From contig PAKZ01000039.1 of assembly GCA_002706335.1 (NCBI GenBank), positions 62,001 through 126,000 on the forward strand: DNA of 64,000 nt, in the 5' to 3' direction. Position 1 is the stretch's first letter, and every line of letters begins with the position of its first letter. Shown here piece after piece: positions 1 through 9,472 of the stretch. A model generated the notes under the pieces. It worked only from the letters and a program-made list of their open reading frames with translations, was not told the origin of the DNA and made no database searches. The DNA is from Ahrensia sp. (GTDB taxonomy: Bacteria; Pseudomonadota; Alphaproteobacteria; Rhizobiales; Rhizobiaceae). Position numbers and translations under genes: made by a program.

Positions 1-576
1 TCGGTCACCGAGGAGGCGGCGGCGATCGTCGCGGCGAAGAAGAATTTGCGGCTGCTGACGGCGGGCACGCTCGCCGATCCTCGCGCCCGGGGCATCCTGG
101 TCAAGTCCGTCGCCGGCGGTTTCCTGAAGCAGGAGCGCGACAACGCCGTGGTCGACGATCTGGATCTGAAATGCGTCACGAAGCGCCAGCCGAGCGAGGC
201 GGAGCTCGCTGACATGAAATTCGCCTTCCGCGTCGCCAAGCATGTCAAGTCGAACGCCATCGTCTATGTCCGCGACGGTGCGACGGTCGGCGTCGGCGCC
301 GGTCAGATGAGCCGAGTCGATTCCGCTCGCATCGCCGCCCGCAAGGCGGAGGACGCGGCCGAGGCGCTCGGTCTCGCCGAACCGCTGACCAAGGGCTGTG
401 TGGTGGCGTCGGACGCGTTCTTCCCCTTCGCAGACGGGCTTCTCTCAGCCGTGGAAGCGGGCGCGAAAGCGGTGATCCAGCCCGGCGGCTCGATGCGTGA
501 TGACGAGGTGATCGCGGCTGCCGACGAGCACGGCATCGCCATGGTCTTCACCGGGGTTCGGCACTTCCGGCACTAG
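1..576 (+). CDS. purH: Bifunctional purine biosynthesis protein PurH, C-terminal part
   Basis: The reading frame is already open at base 1, so the start lies outside the window. The visible 191 residues are the end of the AICAR transformylase domain of PurH, which catalyses the last two steps of IMP synthesis (formyl transfer to AICAR, then cyclisation). Seen: a run [15 protein letters not shown]-like ([16 protein letters not shown]), a [11 protein letters not shown] segment and the ending [11 protein letters not shown]...[14 protein letters not shown], which is the usual PurH C-terminus. The gene ends normally at TAG. It converges on the MFS transporter gene downstream. Confidence 0.95.
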   Translation, partial: SVTEEAAAIVAAKKNLRLLTAGTLADPRARGILVKSVAGGFLKQERDNAVVDDLDLKCVTKRQPSEAELADMKFAFRVAKHVKSNAIVYVRDGATVGVGAGQMSRVDSARIAARKAEDAAEALGLAEPLTKGCVVASDAFFPFADGLLSAVEAGAKAVIQPGGSMRDDEVIAAADEHGIAMVFTGVRHFRH

Positions 577-581
577 TGCAA

Positions 582-669
582 TTCAGGTTTCGGTTGAAAC
601 ATCTGCAACGGAATGCGCGTTCGAGCCAAGGGCGAGAGGCAGCGCATTTCGATTCCGCTGCAACCTGAA
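582..669. repeat. Nested inverted repeat between convergent genes
   Basis: Outer arms TTCAGGTT (582-589) and AACCTGAA (662-669) are perfect inverted copies. Inside them AATGCGC (612-618) pairs with GCGCATT (642-648). The element fills most of the gap between purH and the MFS transporter gene. No U-run follows either arm, so it is not a standard intrinsic terminator; it may be an extragenic palindrome or a bidirectional transcript end. Confidence 0.5.
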
Positions 670-683
670 ATGCATAGCGCCGG

Positions 684-2054
684 TCAGGTTCTTGATCTTA
701 CCGGGATCAGGAACAGCATGCCGATGACGAACAGGGCGAGGATCGGCGTGATGCCGATGCGCTGGCTGTCGAAAGCGACCGTAACCACGCCGATCGCCCA
801 GGGCGCCAGAAACGCCGTGGCGCGCCCGGACAGTGCGTATAGGCCGAAGGCCTCCCCGACCCGTTCGGGCGTCGACTGGTCGACCAAAAGAGGGCGGGAG
901 GACGATTGCAGCCCGCCGCCGGCTGCGCCGATCAGCGCGCCCGCGAGATAAAAGGCGATGTCGGGAAGACTTGAACCTTCCCCGACCGGCAGGAACAGCA
1001 CCTGCGTTTCCGAGATCGAAATGACCAGTGCGCTGGCGAAGATCAGCACGAGGATATTGGCGACAACGACGGTCTTGGTGCCGATACGCGTATCCAGCCA
1101 GCCGGAGAGGATGCTGCCGCCGATGCCGGTAATGCTCGCGAGAATTCCGAAGACGCCCAGTTGCAGCGTCGTCCAGCCGATCACGCCGACCGCATAGATG
1201 CCGCCGAATGTGTAGAGGCCGTTCAGCGCATCGCGATAAATCATGCTCGAGACCAGGAAGGAAAACAGACTCCGTTCCTTCGAAATGTTGCGGATGGTCT
1301 GCCACAGGTCGACCAGGCCCTTCCGGAGCGCACCGGATATGCGTTCGCGCCGCGGCGCGTCCGGTGTGAACAGAAACAGCGGAATAATGAAGACGATGTA
1401 CCAAATGGCCGTGAGTGGGCCGGATGCCCTGTCGCCCTCGAATTGCGCGGGGTCTAGACCCAAGATCGGAGTGATACCGATCAGTGTCTTGCCGGCCTCC
1501 GGATCGGCGACCATCAGCAGCAGCATGGCGATGAGGCAGATAAGCCCGCCGGCGTAACCCAGCGCCCAGGCGTTGCCCGAAAGGCTGCCGAGCTTTTCGC
1601 GGCTGACGAGGCCAGGCATCATGGCATTGTTGAAGACGGCGGCGAATTCGAAGCCGATCAGGGCTACGACGAAAGCGGTGAGCCCGAAGATGATCGTCGC
1701 CTGATCCGCCGCCGGCGGCACATACCAGAGCGCAAAGATACCGACTACGGCCAGGACGGAAAAGCCAAAGATCCACGGCTTGCGGGGACCGGTCGCGTCC
1801 GAGATAGCGCCGAGGACGGGCGACAGGACCGCGATGATGAGCCCGCCGAGCCCGGCCGCGAAACCCCAGACCGCCTGGCCGTCCGTCGGATTGGCCGCGA
1901 CCTGTCCGGCGAAATAGGGCGCGAAAATGAAGGTGATGATGAGGGTATGGAAGGGTTGTGCCGCCCAGTCGAAGAACATCCAGCCCAGAATGCCCTTGCG
2001 GCTGACGGCCGGCTTGCCCCCTGCCGGCGTGTCATCGGATACCAGCACGGTCAT
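684..2054 (-). CDS. MFS transporter, UMF1 (Atg22-like) family
   Basis: 456-residue polytopic membrane protein with about 12 hydrophobic segments. The N-terminal sequence GWMFFDWAAQPFHTLIITF, followed by FAPYFAGQVA, is typical of the UMF1/Atg22-like branch of the major facilitator superfamily, often annotated as an exporter of unknown substrate. I chose the ATG at 2054 (MTVLVSDD) because the upstream in-frame ATG at 2108 would run into the glutamate dehydrogenase gene, which ends at 2074. The 19-bp gap to that gene suggests co-transcription. Substrate unknown. Confidence 0.85.
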   Translation of the reverse strand: MTVLVSDDTPAGGKPAVSRKGILGWMFFDWAAQPFHTLIITFIFAPYFAGQVAANPTDGQAVWGFAAGLGGLIIAVLSPVLGAISDATGPRKPWIFGFSVLAVVGIFALWYVPPAADQATIIFGLTAFVVALIGFEFAAVFNNAMMPGLVSREKLGSLSGNAWALGYAGGLICLIAMLLLMVADPEAGKTLIGITPILGLDPAQFEGDRASGPLTAIWYIVFIIPLFLFTPDAPRRERISGALRKGLVDLWQTIRNISKERSLFSFLVSSMIYRDALNGLYTFGGIYAVGVIGWTTLQLGVFGILASITGIGGSILSGWLDTRIGTKTVVVANILVLIFASALVISISETQVLFLPVGEGSSLPDIAFYLAGALIGAAGGGLQSSSRPLLVDQSTPERVGEAFGLYALSGRATAFLAPWAIGVVTVAFDSQRIGITPILALFVIGMLFLIPVRSRT

Positions 2055-2073
2055 TGCCGCCCAACTCCTGTCA

Positions 2074-5000
2074 TCAAGATACGAGGTCTGCCAGAAGCCC
2101 GGCCGCAACGGTCAGGCGCGACACGGTCAGCCCGCCCGAGGTCGTCATGTCGCCGATCCGGTCCTGAACGCGCCCGATGCGCAACTCGTTGGCGTCATGC
2201 CATTCCGCCGCCGCGGCGCGGGCCGATTTCTTGGGACCAGCCGCCGCGAGCGCCGCATTGGTGATGGCTATACGCGCCGCGTAGATGTTGTCGAGCGCCC
2301 GGTTCTGCGCCAACCCGTCGAAATAGTCGTCGGTCGACAAATCGTAGGCCAGCCGTTCGAGGCGGCCGATGCGGAACATCTCCGTCACGGCAAACATCGC
2401 TTCCGCCGCATCCAGAACGGACCGCCCGGTGGTCTTGGACACACTGAGGATATCCGGCGTCATGGCGAGGATCGGCATCAGCGCGATCCGCTTCGCGACT
2501 GAGTCGGCCAATCCGTCCTGCGTCAGCGACTGACGGCGTTCGTCGACCCAGTCGACAAGATAGGCGGGCATGACCGACGCGAGTTTCGGTTCCAGCGCCC
2601 TGGCGGCGTCGCGGAGCGCGGCGACGGACCCTTCGAGCGGCGCATGGCTTTCGCCGGTCTTGATGAAGTGGCCGGTCGCCTGGCGCAGTGCGTTGCCCAG
2701 TTCCTCGTAGATGGCGAGCTGGCGATCGCCCGGGATCTGGTTGTCCAGCGCATCGACGGCGGCGTAAAGCGGCGGGAAGCCATAGGCGTCGCGTACCGCG
2801 ACATGGGCGCGCACGATGCCGCTCGGCAGCATGCCGGTCGCGTCTTCGAAACGGCTGATCAGCGACGTGCCGCCGCGATTGATCGCCTCGTTGGCGAGTT
2901 GCGTGGCAATGATCTCGCGGCGCAGCCTGTGGCTTTCGATCCGCTCGGCGAAGTTCTTGACCATGCGCGGCGGGAAATAGGCCATCAGGTCGGCATGCAG
3001 ATAAGGATCGTCCGGCAGATGGCTTTTGACGAGGTCGTCGAAAAGGACGATCTTGGCATAAGAGAGCAGTACGCCGATCTCGGGACGGGTCAGCCCTTTT
3101 CCGGATTTCTTGCGGTCGGCGATCACCTCGTTGTCGGGCAGGAACTCCACGGCGCGGTCAAGCGCGCCGCGCTCCTCCAGATATTCCATCAGGCGCTGTT
3201 GCAGCGACAGGATCGCCAGGCCGCGTTTTTCGGCGAGCGAGATCGCCAGTGTCTGGTGGTAGTTGTTGTCCAGCACCAGCGCGGCCACCGTCTCGGTCAT
3301 TTCGGCCAGCAGCTTGTTACGCTTCGGGCGCGGCAGGGTGCCGTCGTCCATGGCCGGCTTCAGCGCGATCTTGATGTTGACCTCGACGTCGGAGGAGTTG
3401 ACGCCCGCGGAATTGTCGATGGCGTCCGAATTGCACTTTCCGCCATGCAGCCCGTATTCGATACGGGCGCGCTGCGTCATGCCGAGATTGGCGCCCTCGC
3501 CGACGACCTTCGCGCCGACTTCGCGCGCAGTGACGCGGATCGTGTCGTTTGCCTTGTCGCCAGCATCCGCATTGGTCTCGCTTGAGGCGCGGACATACGT
3601 GCCGATGCCGCCGAACCATAGAAGTTCGGCCGGGGCTTTCAGGATCGCGGTCAGGATCTCGTTGGGCGAAGCCTTGGTCTTGTCGAGGCCTATCGCGTCG
3701 GCCGCCTCTTTCGAAAGGGTGATCGATTTCTGCGAGCGCGGGAAGATGCCGCCACCCTTCGACAGTGTCTTGACGTCGTAATCCTGCCAGCTCGACCGCC
3801 CGAGGCCGAACATGCGCTGGCGTTCGGCATAGCTCGTCTTCGGATCGGGGTCGGGGTCGATGAAGATGTCGCGGTGATCGAAGGCGGCGATCAACCGGAT
3901 TTGCTCCGACAGCAGCATCCCGTTGCCGAAGACGTCGCCCGACATGTCGCCGACGCCGACCACGGTGAAGGGTTCGGACTGGATGTCCTTGTCCATCTCG
4001 CGGAAATGCCGCTTGACGGCTTCCCAGGCGCCGCGCGCGGTGATGCCCATCTTCTTGTGGTCGTATCCGGCAGAGCCGCCGGAGGCGAAGGCGTCGTCGA
4101 GCCAGAAGCCCATTTCCTGCGAAATCGCGTTGGCGGTGTCGGAGAAGGTCGCCGTCCCCTTGTCGGCTGCGACGACGAAATAGGGATCGTCGCCGTCGCG
4201 GCGCACGGTCAGTGCCGGAGGCACGACCGTATCGCCTTCCAGATTATCGGTCACCGAGAGGAGCGTCGAAATGAAGGTGATGTAGGCGGACCGGCCCGCT
4301 TCGAATATCTCGTCACGGCTGCCGCCGGTGGGGAGGCGTTTCGGAAAGAACCCGCCCTTGGCGCCGACCGGAACGATGACCGCGTTCTTGACCTGCTGCG
4401 CCTTGACGAGGCCAAGCACCTCGGTGCGGTAGTCCTGCGGCCGGTCCGACCAGCGCAATCCGCCGCGCGCGACGGGGCCGAAGCGCAGGTGCACGCCTTC
4501 GACCTGCGGTCCGAAGACGAAGATCTCGCGAAACGGCTTCGGATTAGGCAGATCCGGGATCGCCCGCGAATCCAGCTTGAAGGCAAGCGAACTGCGCAGC
4601 TTTCCGGCCGGATCCGGACTGAAATAGTTGCTGCGCAGGGTCGCGTCGATCACCGTCAGGATCGAGCGCAGGATGCGGTCGTCGTCGATCGACGGAACAT
4701 CGGCGAGCTGGTCGGCGATCGCCGCGCGGATATGCTTGGCCGTGACCTCGGTGTCTTCCTTCGGGTCATCGTGGCGGACCGGATCGAACAGCGTTTCGAA
4801 CAGATCGTAGAGCTGGCGCGCCAGCAGAGGATGGCGGATCAGCGCGTCGGCGATGTAGGTCTGGCCATAGGGCGTGCCGGCCTGCCGCAAATAGCGGCCA
4901 TATGCGCGCAGTACGGTGACCTGTCGGCAGGTCAGCCCGGCGGCGAGCACGAGCCCGTTATAGGGATCGTTGTCGCTTTCTCTGTTCCAGACCGACAGAA

Positions 5001-6885
5001 AGGCGTCCTCGAAGATGACGCCGTCATCGTCCAGCGAGATGGACTTGCCGGACTGGCTCTCGATCTGCATTTCGTGCAGCCAGACGATGTTGCCGAGCTT
5101 TTCGGACACATCGATGGCGTAGGTCAGTTCGCTGATGACCCTGAATCCCATATTCTCAAGCAGTGGAACACGTTCCGACAGGGCGACGGGCGAACCGTAG
5201 TGATATATGCGCAGCCCGGCTTCCTTGTGCGACTTGCCGGTCGGGCGGAAGAAATCGACATCGATCGGCGATGTGGCGGACAGCCGCGCGATGCGTTGCA
5301 GGTCCTGAACAGCCTGGGCGGGCAATACTGTATCGCGATAGGTCTCCGGGAACTTCGCGTCGCGCAACGCCCGCGTCGCCGGGCTGACGCCGTCCGCGGC
5401 CAATTCTTCAATGAAATGGTCGCGCCAGGTTTGCGTCATCGAATCGATGTCGGCTTCGAGCACGGCCTGCGCCGGTGTTGGCGTCTTGCCCTCGCGACGT
5501 CCGATGATGAAATGGACACGCGCCAATGTTCCTTCCGGGAAGGCAGGATAGAACGCCGAAATGTGTCCCTGATATTGTTCGGCGAGATAGGCGGCGATGC
5601 TTTCGCGCGCTTCGGAATCGTAACGATCGCGCGGCACGAAGACGATGACCGAGACGAAGCGGTCGAACGGGTCGATTCGCGACAGCACCCGCACGCGGGG
5701 CCTGTCGGCAAGCGCCACGATGGCGAGTACATTGTCTGTCAGCGTCGGAACGTCGATCTGGAACAGCTCGTCGCGCGGATAGGATTCCAGCACATTCATC
5801 AGCGCCTTGCCGGAATGGCTGTCGGGATCGAAATGCGACCGCTTCATCACGCCGTCGATCTTGGAGCGCAGATAGGGGATGCGCGTCACCGAGCGCGTGT
5901 AGGCCGTCGAGGTGAACAGGCCGACGAGGCGCAGCTCGCCGCTCAGCTTGCCGTTCTCGTCATATTTCTTGATGCCGACATAATCCATGTAAGAGCGACG
6001 GTGCACCCTGGATTTGATGTTTGCCTTCGCGACGATGAGGATATTTTTCGAGGTCAGGAATTCGCGGATCTGCGGTGTTGTCGTCACCGGCTCGTCGCCG
6101 CGGCGCATGACGCGCACCGTCGGATCGGACAGGATGCCAAGGCCGTCCATGTCGGCGCGCTCGAGCTGGCCGCTCTTCTCACCGCCGACATAGTCGTATT
6201 CGCGGATGCCGAGGAAGGTGAAATTGTCGTCGCGCAGCCATTCCAGGAAGGCCAGTGCCTCGTTCGCATCGGCTTGCGAGACGGGCAGGACTCGGGTCCT
6301 GAGCTCGTCCATCACAGAATCGAGACGCGTCAGCATGGCCCGCCAGTCGCGCACCGCCGCCTTCACCTGTTCGATGATGTTGGTGAGGCTTTCCTGCAGA
6401 GCATCTGCGGTTTCGCTGGTCAGGTCCTCCAGCATCACGTGAATGACGCTGGTGCGGATCGTGCCTTCTTCCGCTACGCCCGTCGCGCTGCGTTCGACCA
6501 GCTCAAAATCGGGACCATGATGCTTCACGTCGAAGATCGGATGCACAACGAGCCGGACATGGTGCGACATGTCGTTGATCTCGCCCATCACCGAATCGAA
6601 CAGAAAGGGCATGTTCTCGTTGACGACCGAGACCACGCAGCAATTGGGTGCGCAGGCCGGCGCGACGCGAACCACCGAGCCGCCGCGTGCGTGGCTTGCC
6701 AGTGCGTCGGCGGTGTGGAGCAGCGCCTTGGCCGTGCAGGACGGATCGACGAGCGCCAGATCGTCCTCATGCGCCTCCGAGATCAGCGCATGCACCAGTT
6801 TCGTCGTTCGCTCATCCGGAGATTCGAGATGCCCGATAACGGCGTCGATGTATTTTTTCGCCGTGTCGCTTGCGTTCTTGGCCAA
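2074..6885 (-). CDS. NAD-specific glutamate dehydrogenase, large (180 kDa) class
   Basis: 1603 residues, the normal length for the large NAD-dependent enzyme (called GdhB or GdhZ in different bacteria) that deaminates glutamate to 2-oxoglutarate. The long N-terminal half is regulatory. The catalytic core follows, with RFGPVARGGLRWSDR, QQVKNAVIVPVGAKGGFFPK and VGVGDMSGDVFGNGML; an all-helical tail completes it. The start codon appears to be TTG (6885), preceded by a strong GGGAGGGG ribosome-binding site; no ATG is nearer. The gene is divergent from the small membrane protein gene at 7067. In Caulobacter the orthologue links glutamate metabolism to FtsZ assembly; whether that holds here is unknown. 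Confidence 0.96.
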   Translation of the reverse strand: MAKNASDTAKKYIDAVIGHLESPDERTTKLVHALISEAHEDDLALVDPSCTAKALLHTADALASHARGGSVVRVAPACAPNCCVVSVVNENMPFLFDSVMGEINDMSHHVRLVVHPIFDVKHHGPDFELVERSATGVAEEGTIRTSVIHVMLEDLTSETADALQESLTNIIEQVKAAVRDWRAMLTRLDSVMDELRTRVLPVSQADANEALAFLEWLRDDNFTFLGIREYDYVGGEKSGQLERADMDGLGILSDPTVRVMRRGDEPVTTTPQIREFLTSKNILIVAKANIKSRVHRRSYMDYVGIKKYDENGKLSGELRLVGLFTSTAYTRSVTRIPYLRSKIDGVMKRSHFDPDSHSGKALMNVLESYPRDELFQIDVPTLTDNVLAIVALADRPRVRVLSRIDPFDRFVSVIVFVPRDRYDSEARESIAAYLAEQYQGHISAFYPAFPEGTLARVHFIIGRREGKTPTPAQAVLEADIDSMTQTWRDHFIEELAADGVSPATRALRDAKFPETYRDTVLPAQAVQDLQRIARLSATSPIDVDFFRPTGKSHKEAGLRIYHYGSPVALSERVPLLENMGFRVISELTYAIDVSEKLGNIVWLHEMQIESQSGKSISLDDDGVIFEDAFLSVWNRESDNDPYNGLVLAAGLTCRQVTVLRAYGRYLRQAGTPYGQTYIADALIRHPLLARQLYDLFETLFDPVRHDDPKEDTEVTAKHIRAAIADQLADVPSIDDDRILRSILTVIDATLRSNYFSPDPAGKLRSSLAFKLDSRAIPDLPNPKPFREIFVFGPQVEGVHLRFGPVARGGLRWSDRPQDYRTEVLGLVKAQQVKNAVIVPVGAKGGFFPKRLPTGGSRDEIFEAGRSAYITFISTLLSVTDNLEGDTVVPPALTVRRDGDDPYFVVAADKGTATFSDTANAISQEMGFWLDDAFASGGSAGYDHKKMGITARGAWEAVKRHFREMDKDIQSEPFTVVGVGDMSGDVFGNGMLLSEQIRLIAAFDHRDIFIDPDPDPKTSYAERQRMFGLGRSSWQDYDVKTLSKGGGIFPRSQKSITLSKEAADAIGLDKTKASPNEILTAILKAPAELLWFGGIGTYVRASSETNADAGDKANDTIRVTAREVGAKVVGEGANLGMTQRARIEYGLHGGKCNSDAIDNSAGVNSSDVEVNIKIALKPAMDDGTLPRPKRNKLLAEMTETVAALVLDNNYHQTLAISLAEKRGLAILSLQQRLMEYLEERGALDRAVEFLPDNEVIADRKKSGKGLTRPEIGVLLSYAKIVLFDDLVKSHLPDDPYLHADLMAYFPPRMVKNFAERIESHRLRREIIATQLANEAINRGGTSLISRFEDATGMLPSGIVRAHVAVRDAYGFPPLYAAVDALDNQIPGDRQLAIYEELGNALRQATGHFIKTGESHAPLEGSVAALRDAARALEPKLASVMPAYLVDWVDERRQSLTQDGLADSVAKRIALMPILAMTPDILSVSKTTGRSVLDAAEAMFAVTEMFRIGRLERLAYDLSTDDYFDGLAQNRALDNIYAARIAITNAALAAAGPKKSARAAAAEWHDANELRIGRVQDRIGDMTTSGGLTVSRLTVAAGLLADLVS

Positions 6886-6992
6886 TGTCCCCTCCCGTCC
6901 GGTTCATGGCTCTTTACCGCTCATGTTTGGCGTTACCATAACAAAGCGACTGCTCGATGCAGCACATTTCTTTTTGAAGTGCGCATTGCGGA

Positions 6993-7017
6993 TTTCGCGG
7001 CGGCGGTTGCCGCGAAA
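6993..7017. repeat. Perfect 9-bp hairpin upstream of 7067 gene
   Basis: TTTCGCGGC (6993-7001) and GCCGCGAAA (7009-7017) are perfect inverted copies around a 7-nt loop, 49 bp before the next start codon. No U-run follows. It lies in the divergent promoter region between glutamate dehydrogenase and the pdxY pair, so it could be an operator or an mRNA leader hairpin. Confidence 0.4.
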
Positions 7018-7066
7018 GATCGTGAGAGATAGTGTCCGCGCGGTTCAGACAATTCGGCGACAAGCC

Positions 7067-7324
7067 ATGGCCAACAAACATCCCGACGACCTGGCGCGCG
7101 AGGCAGAAGCCCGCAAGACGCTCGAGCGCGTCGCCGTCGATTCCGAGGTAATCGGCCAGTCTACGCTTGCGCGCACAGTCAACCGGGCGCGGTCGCACAT
7201 GGCCGCCGACGATGCGGATCCCGAGGACAAGGTCGAGGTATGGGGCCGGCGCGTGGGTAGGGGTCTGTCACTGATCGTCTTCCTGATCCTGGCTGTCTGG
7301 CTCGTCGGTTATCTGAGGCGATGA
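7067..7324 (+). CDS. Small single-span membrane protein upstream of pdxY
   Basis: 85 residues. The first 60 are charged and predicted helical (MANKHPDDLAREAEARK...), then one hydrophobic segment (GLSLIVFLILAVWLVGYL) and a short RR end, so the charged part is probably cytoplasmic. The start is the ATG at 7067; earlier in-frame codons lie in the promoter region. Its stop overlaps the pdxY start in ATGA, which points to translational coupling with the pyridoxal kinase. I do not recognise the family. Confidence 0.75.
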   Translation: MANKHPDDLAREAEARKTLERVAVDSEVIGQSTLARTVNRARSHMAADDADPEDKVEVWGRRVGRGLSLIVFLILAVWLVGYLRR

Positions 7325-8208
7325 GCGAAGCAGGGGCACCCTTGCGGCCCGCCGTGGTCGTTATATCGAGCCATGTCGCGCGGGGATCCGTCGGCAACCG
7401 CGCCATCGTTTTCGCGCTCGAATCGCTAGGCTTCCCGGTCTGGTCGGTGCCCACGGTGACGCTGCCCTGGCATCCGGGGCACGGACCCGCGCCTCGGATC
7501 GTGCCGTCGGCGTCGGACTTCTCCGAATTCATGGAAGCGCTGTCATCCTCGAAACATCTCGGCGAAGTTGGCGCGGTTGTGACCGGCTATCTCGGCGCGG
7601 CGGAACAGGCCGGACCGATTGCGGATTTCATCGCCGAATTGCGGCGGGTCAATCCGGAGGCGCTGCATCTGTGCGATCCGGTCATCGGCGACCGGGGCGG
7701 ACTCTATGTTCCCGAGGCGGTCGCCGAGGAAATCCGCGACCGGCTCTTTTCGACCGCCGACATCGTCACGCCGAACCGTTTCGAGTTCGCTTGGCTGACC
7801 GGCGCCGAAGTCGATAGCAACGCCGCCATTTGCGCCGCCGCGGTGGATGTGTCTGCCCGGCATGTCATGGTGACGAGTGCCCATGCGATGCTCGCTGGCG
7901 GTACCGCCAATCTGTTGATTAGCGGCGGTGCGGCGCAACTCGCCGAGCATCGCCAGATCGAAAATCCGCCCAACGGGCCGGGCGATCTGATCTCGGCGCT
8001 GTTCCTGGCGCATCTCCTGTCGGGAGCGCCGGTGCAAAAGGCGCTGCAACTGGCGACGGCATCGGTCTTCGAACTCGTCGCCAGCGCTTGCAAGCGCGGC
8101 GCCGATGAACTGATGCTGGAGACGGACCAGGAAAGCCTGTCGCGGCCTATGGCCATGGTGCAATTGCGCCAGTTGGCGTTGGCTTCATCCCAACGAAAGC
8201 GCGTTTGA
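7321..8208 (+). CDS. pdxY: Pyridoxal kinase, PdxY type
   Basis: 295 residues with the ribokinase fold of PdxK/PdxY. It phosphorylates pyridoxal to PLP in the salvage pathway. Seen: N-terminal VVVISSHVARGSVGNRA (the substrate lid region of the family), the switch-like YLGAAEQAGPIADF, CDPVIGDRGGLYV and VTPNRFEFAWLTG in the middle, and the C-terminal NPPNGPGDLISALFLAHLL, which replaces the common GTGD anion-hole motif with GPGD. Start at 7321 overlaps the upstream membrane protein stop. Confidence 0.88.
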   Translation: MSEAGAPLRPAVVVISSHVARGSVGNRAIVFALESLGFPVWSVPTVTLPWHPGHGPAPRIVPSASDFSEFMEALSSSKHLGEVGAVVTGYLGAAEQAGPIADFIAELRRVNPEALHLCDPVIGDRGGLYVPEAVAEEIRDRLFSTADIVTPNRFEFAWLTGAEVDSNAAICAAAVDVSARHVMVTSAHAMLAGGTANLLISGGAAQLAEHRQIENPPNGPGDLISALFLAHLLSGAPVQKALQLATASVFELVASACKRGADELMLETDQESLSRPMAMVQLRQLALASSQRKRV

Positions 8209-8279
8209 AGTCTTGCGCTCAATGGTTTGATGCGCTGCAATAACTTGAATGCGATATTCCGCCAAGGTATTGCCGATCC

Positions 8280-8999
8280 ATGACGACATTCCCGCAAAAA
8301 CTCCTCGACGGTTATCAGGGCTTCCTGCATTCGACCTATCGCAAGCGCTCCGATTCCTATCGAGAGCTCGCCGCAGCCGGCCAGAGGCCGGAGGCGCTTG
8401 TCATCGCCTGCTGCGATTCGCGCGCGGCGCCGGAGATCATCTTCGATTCCGGGCCGGGCGAGATCTTCGTCCTGCGCAATGTCGCCAATCTCGTGCCGCC
8501 TTATAATGCCGAGGGCCGGTACCGGTCCTCGGTCGCGTCGATCGAGTTCTCTGTGGTCAGTCTTGGCGTGCAGCACATCGTGGTTATGGGGCACGGGCGC
8601 TGCGGCGGCGTCGCCGCCGCGCTGGACGAGCGGCGCGATGCGCTCGATCAGGGCGATGCGATCGGCCACTGGATCAGCCTTCTCGATCCGGCCATTGACG
8701 CGGTAGCCCGTGGCGACGGCGATGATCCGATCCGCCATGTCCATATCGATCAACCGGACGTCGCGCATGCGCATCCCGGCCACGATCCGCGCCAGACCGC
8801 AGTGGAATGCATGTCCGTCCGCAAGTCGATCGAGAATCTTCGCACCTTCCCCTATGTGCGCGAGCGCGAGCAGGATGGCCGGCTCACCCTGCACGGCGCG
8901 TGGTTCGACATCTCGGAAGGCGTGCTCTGGATCTACGATCCCGACAAGGACGCCTTCGAGCCGGCCGTTGCGATGTCGGGCCTGCGCCCCAATATCTGA
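8280..8999 (+). CDS. Beta-class carbonic anhydrase
   Basis: 239-residue cytoplasmic zinc enzyme that interconverts CO2 and bicarbonate. The zinc ligands of the beta class are present: CCDSR (Cys44, Asp46 with Arg48) and GHGRCGG (His105, Cys108). The family stretch EIFVLRNVANLVPP is also seen. Length matches other proteobacterial enzymes. It stands alone, with 71 bp separating it from pdxY and 71 bp from the next gene. Confidence 0.93.
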   Translation: MTTFPQKLLDGYQGFLHSTYRKRSDSYRELAAAGQRPEALVIACCDSRAAPEIIFDSGPGEIFVLRNVANLVPPYNAEGRYRSSVASIEFSVVSLGVQHIVVMGHGRCGGVAAALDERRDALDQGDAIGHWISLLDPAIDAVARGDGDDPIRHVHIDQPDVAHAHPGHDPRQTAVECMSVRKSIENLRTFPYVREREQDGRLTLHGAWFDISEGVLWIYDPDKDAFEPAVAMSGLRPNI

Positions 9000-9070
9000 A
9001 CTCGCTTCCGTTCTTGCGCGAAACGCTCTAGGTACACGGGTGCGAAACCGCAGCCGGAAAGGGTCCGTCC

Positions 9071-9472
9071 GTGTCGAATATTCCCCTGATGATCGTCCCC
9101 TTCATTCTCTACAATCTGGTGATTGCGGGGCTTGCCGGTTTTTCCGGCGCGGATCCTTGGGCAACGGGTATTCTGAGCGTGACGATGCTGTCCGGCGGGG
9201 TCTGGCGCATGGACCTGGGCGATGCGCTTATCGCGCTCGGCCTGATCTTCATGTTCTTCGAGATCCTCAAATCGACGCGCACCTCAAACGCATCGGTGCT
9301 CGACCATCTCCTGTCGACCTTCGTCTTCATCGCCTATCTGATCGAATTCCTTGTCGTGGGTGGTGCCTCGACGTCGGTATTCTTCCTGCTGATGGTGATG
9401 GCCGCCATCGACCTCATGGCCGGTTTCTCGGTGTCGATCCGGTCCGCCGGCCGCGATGTATCGTTCAACTAG
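9071..9472 (+). CDS. Small four-span membrane protein of unknown function
   Basis: 133 residues with about four hydrophobic segments: PLMIVPFILYNLVIAGLAGF, the region around DLGDALIALGLIFMFFEILK, HLLSTFVFIAYLIEFLVVGG and VFFLLMVMAAIDLMAGFSVS. A conserved-looking FFEILKSTRTSNASVLDH loop joins helices two and three. I do not know a function. Its TAG stop overlaps the stop of the convergent GlcG-like gene in a shared CTAG. Confidence 0.8.
   Translation: MSNIPLMIVPFILYNLVIAGLAGFSGADPWATGILSVTMLSGGVWRMDLGDALIALGLIFMFFEILKSTRTSNASVLDHLLSTFVFIAYLIEFLVVGGASTSVFFLLMVMAAIDLMAGFSVSIRSAGRDVSFN

Noticed and set aside
3874-7032. A 1052-codon open frame on the plus strand
   Set aside because: It lies fully opposite the NAD-glutamate dehydrogenase gene, and its residues (Arg/Asp/Gly/His-rich, no motifs) are those expected from the antisense of a GC-rich gene.
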